A stretch of DNA of 64,000 nucleotides from the NCBI RefSeq assembly GCF_018531445.1, contig NZ_JAHDTH010000002.1, positions 51,155 to 115,154 on the forward strand. The letters are read 5' to 3'. The position numbers and the translations under genes were made by a program. The notes below the pieces were generated by a model. The model ran no database searches and had not been told where the DNA came from. It was given only the letters and a program-made list of their open reading frames with translations. Source of the stretch: Pseudonocardia lacus. GTDB lineage: Bacteria > Actinomycetota > Actinomycetes > Mycobacteriales > Pseudonocardiaceae. Shown one piece after another: positions 60,057 through 64,000 of this stretch; within the stretch, counting starts at the first letter, position 1; every line of letters begins with the position of its first letter.

Positions 60057-60131
60057 GACGCGCCCCAGACTACGACGGCGGGCAGCCGGGACGCAGTCGC
60101 TTTCGGGCCGCCGGCCGGTCGCGCGGTCGGG

Positions 60132-60497
60132 TCAGCCGGTGACCTCGCCGCACGACGTCGGCACCCAGCCCTGCGCGCCGTGGAACCGGACGACGGTCCA
60201 CTGGTCGTTCGTGGTGGGTGCGCAGGCGCCACCGACGTGGTAGGTCGCGCCCAGGACCGAACCGTCCAGCCGGTTCGTGCAGACCCGCTGCCCCTTCAGC
60301 AGCAGCCCGATCACCTTGCCCTCGGCCAGCTCCGACCGGTTCTCCGGCGGGATGCCGTCGTCGGTGGCGTGGACCTTGACCGTCTCCACCGCCTCGTAGC
60401 CGACCTGGCACCCCGCGGCGGCGGCCGAGCTCGGAACCGGGCCGGCGAGCACCATGGCGGTGGCCGCCGAAGCGGCGGCCACTGCTGTCCGCAACAT
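60132..60497 (-). CDS. Small secreted protein with SH3-like core
   Basis: 121 aa from ATG at 60497 (AAAGGA upstream). Sec signal peptide MLRTAVAAASAATAMVLAGP followed by an AAAA-G cleavage region, then a mature part of about 90 residues with Cys pairs (AGCQVGYEAVETVKVHATDD; RVCTNRLDGSV; GACAPTTNDQWTVVRFHGAQ; WVPTSCGEVTG). The WTVVRFHGAQGWVPTSC text resembles bacterial SH3-type domains seen in small exported actinobacterial proteins. Function unknown. Divergent from another exported-protein gene with 197 bp between them. Confidence 0.78.
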   Translation of the reverse strand: MLRTAVAAASAATAMVLAGPVPSSAAAAGCQVGYEAVETVKVHATDDGIPPENRSELAEGKVIGLLLKGQRVCTNRLDGSVLGATYHVGGACAPTTNDQWTVVRFHGAQGWVPTSCGEVTG

Positions 60498-60694
60498 GTC
60501 CTTTCCCTCCGTTTCCTCGTGGTGCATCGACACGGTAAATCCCGTTCCGGGAGGGATCCTGGCTTTCGGCGTAGATGTGCGGCCACTACCTAGGCCATTC
60601 TTTCCGGGCGTAGGTAGTCCTGCCGATGGATTCGCCGATCGCTCACCCATAACGTCGAGTGAGAGACCGCACGCCACCAGCGGAAGGGCACATC

Positions 60695-61690
60695 GTGCAC
60701 CCAGCAGCCACCTCGCGCGGCAGGCTCGTCGCGACGGCGGCGCTCGTCCTGACGACCGCCCTGCTCACCGTCCCCGGCACCGCCGCGGCCGAGGCGCAAC
60801 CCATCACGTGCGACGACACCGTGACCGGCCAGGCCGACGGCTACCCGGGGCCCCGCGCGTCGGACACCTACGACAACCTGTTCGACACCAGCTGGCACGT
60901 CCCCGGGCTGGCCACCCACATCCCCCAGGGCACCGCCACCTGGTCGAACTGGGACGGCGAGGACGACCTCATCCTGGTCGCCGGCTACGACGCGGCCGGG
61001 AAGACCCCCTCGGTGATCAACGGCATCGACGCCCGGACCGGGGAGAACGTCGGGCACGCGAAGATCGAGTACTCGCACGTCGGGGGCATCGCCGTGTTCG
61101 AGCGCCAGGGATGGGCCTACGTGTCCGGCCCGCAGGAGCGCACGGTCCGCAAGTACTCCCTGGCCGCGCTGAAGGAGGCGATCACGAGCACCGAGGAGGG
61201 CCTGCTGCGGCCCGAAGGCGCCGACCAGACCGTCCACGGATCGTCGTTCCTCACCAGCCACGGTCCGAGCGACACCCTGTGGGCCGGCCAGTTCCTCGAC
61301 GACACCCGCAGCCACATGGCCTCCTACACCGTCGGCGACGACGGCGAACTGGAGCAGCGGCCGGGGGTCTGGGAGGTCCCCCGCAAGACGCAGGGGTTGG
61401 TGGTCACCGAGGACCTGTTCATCTACAGCACCTCGCACGGGCGCAACAACCGCAGCAACATCTACGTCGTCCGCCGCGGCGAGGGCTCCTCGCAGCTGGA
61501 CACGGCCCGGCTGGGCTGTTTCCGCGCCCCGAGCATGTCCGAAGGGCTCACCGTCTACGGCGACGACGTCTACGTCGCCTTCGAGTCGGGGGCCGACTAC
61601 TACAGCCAGGCCCCCGACAAGCCGGACAACGTCATCACCGAGTTGCACGAGGCCCCGCTGGCGCTGCTGGACCGCATCGCGCCGCCGTGA
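60695..61690 (+). CDS. Secreted protein of unknown function, beta-propeller-like
   Basis: 331 aa from GTG at 60695 (GGAAGGG upstream). Signal peptide with RLVATAALVLTTALLTVPGT and cleavage near AAAEA. The mature protein shows repeated beta-strand text (DDLILVAGYDAAGKTPSVIN; GIAVFERQGWAYVSGPQERT; GLVVTEDLFIYSTSHGRNNR; GLTVYGDDVYVAFESGADYY), consistent with a propeller made of irregular blades. No catalytic motif seen. Family not recognised. Confidence 0.75.
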   Translation: MHPAATSRGRLVATAALVLTTALLTVPGTAAAEAQPITCDDTVTGQADGYPGPRASDTYDNLFDTSWHVPGLATHIPQGTATWSNWDGEDDLILVAGYDAAGKTPSVINGIDARTGENVGHAKIEYSHVGGIAVFERQGWAYVSGPQERTVRKYSLAALKEAITSTEEGLLRPEGADQTVHGSSFLTSHGPSDTLWAGQFLDDTRSHMASYTVGDDGELEQRPGVWEVPRKTQGLVVTEDLFIYSTSHGRNNRSNIYVVRRGEGSSQLDTARLGCFRAPSMSEGLTVYGDDVYVAFESGADYYSQAPDKPDNVITELHEAPLALLDRIAPP

Positions 61691-61738
61691 CCCGCGGCGG
61701 GGTCGGCCGGGGTGCACCGCAGCGGGCACAGTGGTGGG

Positions 61739-62377
61739 GTGCGAGCCCACGACGCCCGTCGCGACCTGGTGGTCAAGTCGATCGACCTGCACACCGGCTC
61801 GCTGCGGTTCGTCCGCCCCCGCGACCCCGCGGTCCTGCTCTCGCAGGAGGACGAGGTCCCCGAGGCGTACCCGCCCTACTGGGCGAAGCTGTGGCCCAGC
61901 GGCGTCGAGCTGGCCTACCAGGTGTCGGTGCACGACTGGAGCGGCACGTCGGTGGTCGAGCTCGGCTGCGGCCTCGGACTGCCGGCCGTCGCCGCGGCAC
62001 TCGCCGGGGGTCGGGTACTGGCCACCGACCGGGCCACCGACGCGCTCGCCTTCACCGCGGCGAACGCCCGAGCCAACCACGCGCAGGTGCAGACCATGCT
62101 CTGCTCGTGGGACGCGCCCGAGCCACTGACCGCGTGCGGCCCGTGGCAGCTGGTGCTCGCCTCGGACGTGCTGTACGAACAGCGCAACTCCGACGCGCTG
62201 ATCGCCCTGCTCCCCCGGCTGGTCACCGACGACGGCGCGGTCTGGATCGCCGACCCCGGCCGGGAGATGGTCCCGGAGTTCCTCACCGCCACCCGGGCCG
62301 CGTGGCGGACCGTCGAGGTCGTCGCCACCCGCCGCCAGGACGTCCAGATGATCCGGCTGGCGGGTCCGCCGCGCTGA
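61739..62377 (+). CDS. Class I SAM-dependent methyltransferase (METTL/lysine MTase type)
   Basis: 212 aa from GTG at 61739. EAYPPYWAKLWPSGVELAYQ before the core, then SAM loop VVELGCGLGLPAVAAALAGG near residue 75, acidic VLATDRATDALAFT, and LVLASDVLYEQRNSDALIAL near 140: the D-V-x-Y motif of METTL21-like protein methyltransferases. Cytoplasmic; target protein unknown. Convergent with the partial LuxR gene, 19-bp gap. Confidence 0.84.
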   Translation: MRAHDARRDLVVKSIDLHTGSLRFVRPRDPAVLLSQEDEVPEAYPPYWAKLWPSGVELAYQVSVHDWSGTSVVELGCGLGLPAVAAALAGGRVLATDRATDALAFTAANARANHAQVQTMLCSWDAPEPLTACGPWQLVLASDVLYEQRNSDALIALLPRLVTDDGAVWIADPGREMVPEFLTATRAAWRTVEVVATRRQDVQMIRLAGPPR

Positions 62378-62396
62378 GCCCGCGGCCCGGTCGGGT

Positions 62397-64000
62397 TCAG
62401 GCGGGCACCAGCTCGGTGTCCGAGCTCGGCAGTGCGCGGGCCAGCTCCTGGCGGGAGCGGATGCCGAGCTTGGTGAACACCTTGCGCAGGTGCCACTCCA
62501 CCGTGCGGGGGCTGAGGAACAGCCGCGCGCCGATCTCCGGGTTCGACAGCCCGTCGCGGGCGAGCCGGGCGATCTGCAGCTCCTGCGCGGTCAGGTCGTC
62601 ACGGGTCTCGGCCACCCGCCGGCGGACCCTCTCCCCGGTCGCCCGCAGCTCGCCACCGGCCCGGTCGGCGAACGCCGGCATGCCGATCGCCACGAACAGC
62701 TCGTGCGCCAGCCGCAGCTGGGTGCGCGCGTCGACGCGGCGGTGCCCGCGGCGCAGCCATTCCCCGTAGAGCAGGTGCGCGCGGGCGAGCTCGGGCCGCA
62801 GTCGGGTGCGGCCCAGGCACTCGAGGGCGTGGCGGTACAGGCGCTCCGCGGCCTCGCCCTCGCCCAGCAGCGCGCACGAGCGGGCGTGGATGCCGTTCGC
62901 CCAGTCGGTGTCGGCGACCACCGTCTGCTCGCCGAGCCGGGTGAGCGCGTCCTGCGCGAGCCCGACGCTGCCGATCCTGGTGGCGGCCTCGACCAGCTCG
63001 CTCAGCGCCCACGAGGCGATGAACAGCTCGGGTGCCTGCTCGCTCGCCCGCACCGCCGCGGCGAGCGCCTCCTCGTAGCGGCCGAGGCCGTTCATGAGCA
63101 CGGCGTTCGCCCAGTGCGCGTACTGGACGGCCGTGCCCTGGCCGTGGGCGGGGGCGTCGGCGAGGACGCCGGCGAGCAGTTCGGTGGCGCCGGCCTCCTC
63201 GCCGCGGATCCCGGCCAGCGCGATCGCGGCGTGCGAGCCGATGCGGGTCCTGGTCGCCTCCTTGACGGCGTCCACCTCCGCCACCAGCTGCCCGGCACCG
63301 GCGAAGTCCCCGCCGAACGCGGCGGCCTGGCCGCACGCGTTGTCGGCGACCGCGAGGACCTCCAGCGCCCCGCAGTCGCGGGCGAGCTGCACGGCGCGGC
63401 GGCCGATCTCCAGGCAGCGGTCGTGGTCCCAGACCCAGTTCGCGGCCCGGGTCGCCAGCCAGCCCCACCGGAGCAGCTCCGCCGCGGTGACCCCGGTGCC
63501 GGCGAACGCCGCGACGGCACGTCGCAGCACCGGGGTCGCGGCGGGGCGCCCGCCGGTGAAGACCAGCGCCAGACCGTCCAGCAGCAGGTCGCACGCCGGA
63601 GCGGGTCCCGCCGGCCGGGGCGCGGTCGTGACGGCGCGGGAGACGTCGAGCAGGCTGCCGCCCGCACCCGCCAGCCGGCCGGCGAACAGCGCGGCGGCCC
63701 AGGCGTCGAGGTAGGTGTCGCGCGCCAGTCGCACGTCGAGCGCTTCGAGCTTCCGCGCCGCCCGCAGCAGCAGCACCGGGGCGTCGCCGCCCCGGTTGCG
63801 GGCGAACGCCACCTCGGCCCGCAGCAGGTCCACCCGGGCCCGCCCGAGCTCGTCGAGCGGCCCGGCATCGGCGATCGCCAGCAGCGCGCCGGAGAACTCG
63901 AACGCCCCCGCCCCCAGGCCGGCCTGCGCCGCGGTGAGCGCCCGGCCGGCCCGCCGCCCGGGGTCGCCGGTCAGCGCGACCGAGCGCTGCAGCAGCGCCG
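62397..64000 (-). CDS. LAL-type LuxR regulator (N-terminus outside window)
   Basis: C-terminal 534 residues of a large LuxR regulator; the frame is open to base 64000, so the ATPase domain is beyond the edge. The visible part has TPR-like helices throughout (ALLQRSVALTGDPGRRAGRA at the edge; LLRWGWLATRAANWVWDHDR; LAVADNACGQAAAFGGDFAG) and the HTH at the end (LTAQELQIARLARDGLSNPE, then SPRTVEWHLRKVFTKLGIRS). The domain text matches the 911-aa protein at 45.5-48.3 kb, so they are paralogues. Confidence 0.9.
   Translation of the reverse strand, partial: ALLQRSVALTGDPGRRAGRALTAAQAGLGAGAFEFSGALLAIADAGPLDELGRARVDLLRAEVAFARNRGGDAPVLLLRAARKLEALDVRLARDTYLDAWAAALFAGRLAGAGGSLLDVSRAVTTAPRPAGPAPACDLLLDGLALVFTGGRPAATPVLRRAVAAFAGTGVTAAELLRWGWLATRAANWVWDHDRCLEIGRRAVQLARDCGALEVLAVADNACGQAAAFGGDFAGAGQLVAEVDAVKEATRTRIGSHAAIALAGIRGEEAGATELLAGVLADAPAHGQGTAVQYAHWANAVLMNGLGRYEEALAAAVRASEQAPELFIASWALSELVEAATRIGSVGLAQDALTRLGEQTVVADTDWANGIHARSCALLGEGEAAERLYRHALECLGRTRLRPELARAHLLYGEWLRRGHRRVDARTQLRLAHELFVAIGMPAFADRAGGELRATGERVRRRVAETRDDLTAQELQIARLARDGLSNPEIGARLFLSPRTVEWHLRKVFTKLGIRSRQELARALPSSDTELVPA

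Overview
The window is one contiguous stretch of very high G+C actinobacterial DNA. Codon third positions are almost always G or C, GTG starts are common, and 4-bp start/stop overlaps are frequent. An F420-type luciferase-like oxidoreductase, a mycofactocin-coupled SDR, WXG100 proteins with an FtsK/EssC-type ATPase, a SCO1664/DUF3090/UppP block and many large ATP-dependent regulators together suggest a soil actinomycete, most likely of the Pseudonocardiaceae. That assignment is inferred from gene content, not from a marker gene.

Layout. 1-9.8 kb is an ordinary chromosomal block: F420 oxidoreductase, DoxX, EamA transporter, SCO1664-family protein, DUF3090, histidine phosphatase, UppP, an AKR-fold protein, DUF5703, SDR, M20 peptidase, and an MBL-fold protein divergent from a MerR regulator. 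A tRNA-Leu(GAG) lies at 10.29-10.37 kb. Its 3' end is duplicated exactly 3,700 bp downstream, bracketing a cassette of a WYL regulator, an epoxide hydrolase and an AlkZ-like DNA glycosylase. From 14 to 17.6 kb there is a HEAT-repeat protein, decayed DNA carrying a 63-bp dispersed repeat, a small unknown protein, an epimerase-like SDR and an O-methyltransferase.

17.8-26.6 kb is catabolic/regulatory. It holds a LuxR regulator, a TetR regulator divergent from a SnoaL-like protein with two perfect operators, a mycofactocin SDR with a small membrane protein, and a second TetR regulator. A translationally coupled operon follows: a Baeyer-Villiger monooxygenase fused to a SnoaL domain, a quinone-oxidoreductase-like enzyme and an HSL-type esterase. 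The second TetR and this operon share an operator motif. A broken FAH-family gene at 26.7-27.2 kb carries the other copy of the 63-bp repeat. Next is a YCII(DGPF)/ECF sigma pair.

29.4-40.8 kb is the most unusual part. It is a compact type VII secretion-like locus: a triple-ATPase FHA/EssC-like protein faces an operon of nSTAND-WD40 protein, membrane pseudokinase, WXG100, a second WXG-type protein and a 553-aa unknown. No EccB, EccD, EccE or mycosin gene is visible. Fragments resembling the N-terminal and C-terminal parts of a D-Ala-D-Ala carboxypeptidase (PBP4) lie at 29.2 kb and 43.7-44.0 kb on the same strand, so the island may have landed in that gene.

40.9-64 kb holds an AraC regulator, an MFS transporter, a RidA/hydrolase pair opposite a LAL-type LuxR regulator, a PPOX-family protein, and an AfsR-like BTAD regulator. 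The BTAD gene is divergent from an ABC exporter operon across three 11-bp-phased direct repeats. A quinone oxidoreductase-AraC-orphan TrpB group, two more giant LuxR regulators (one cut by the window end), two exported proteins and a methyltransferase complete the window. No rRNA, CRISPR array, integrase or intact insertion sequence was seen.
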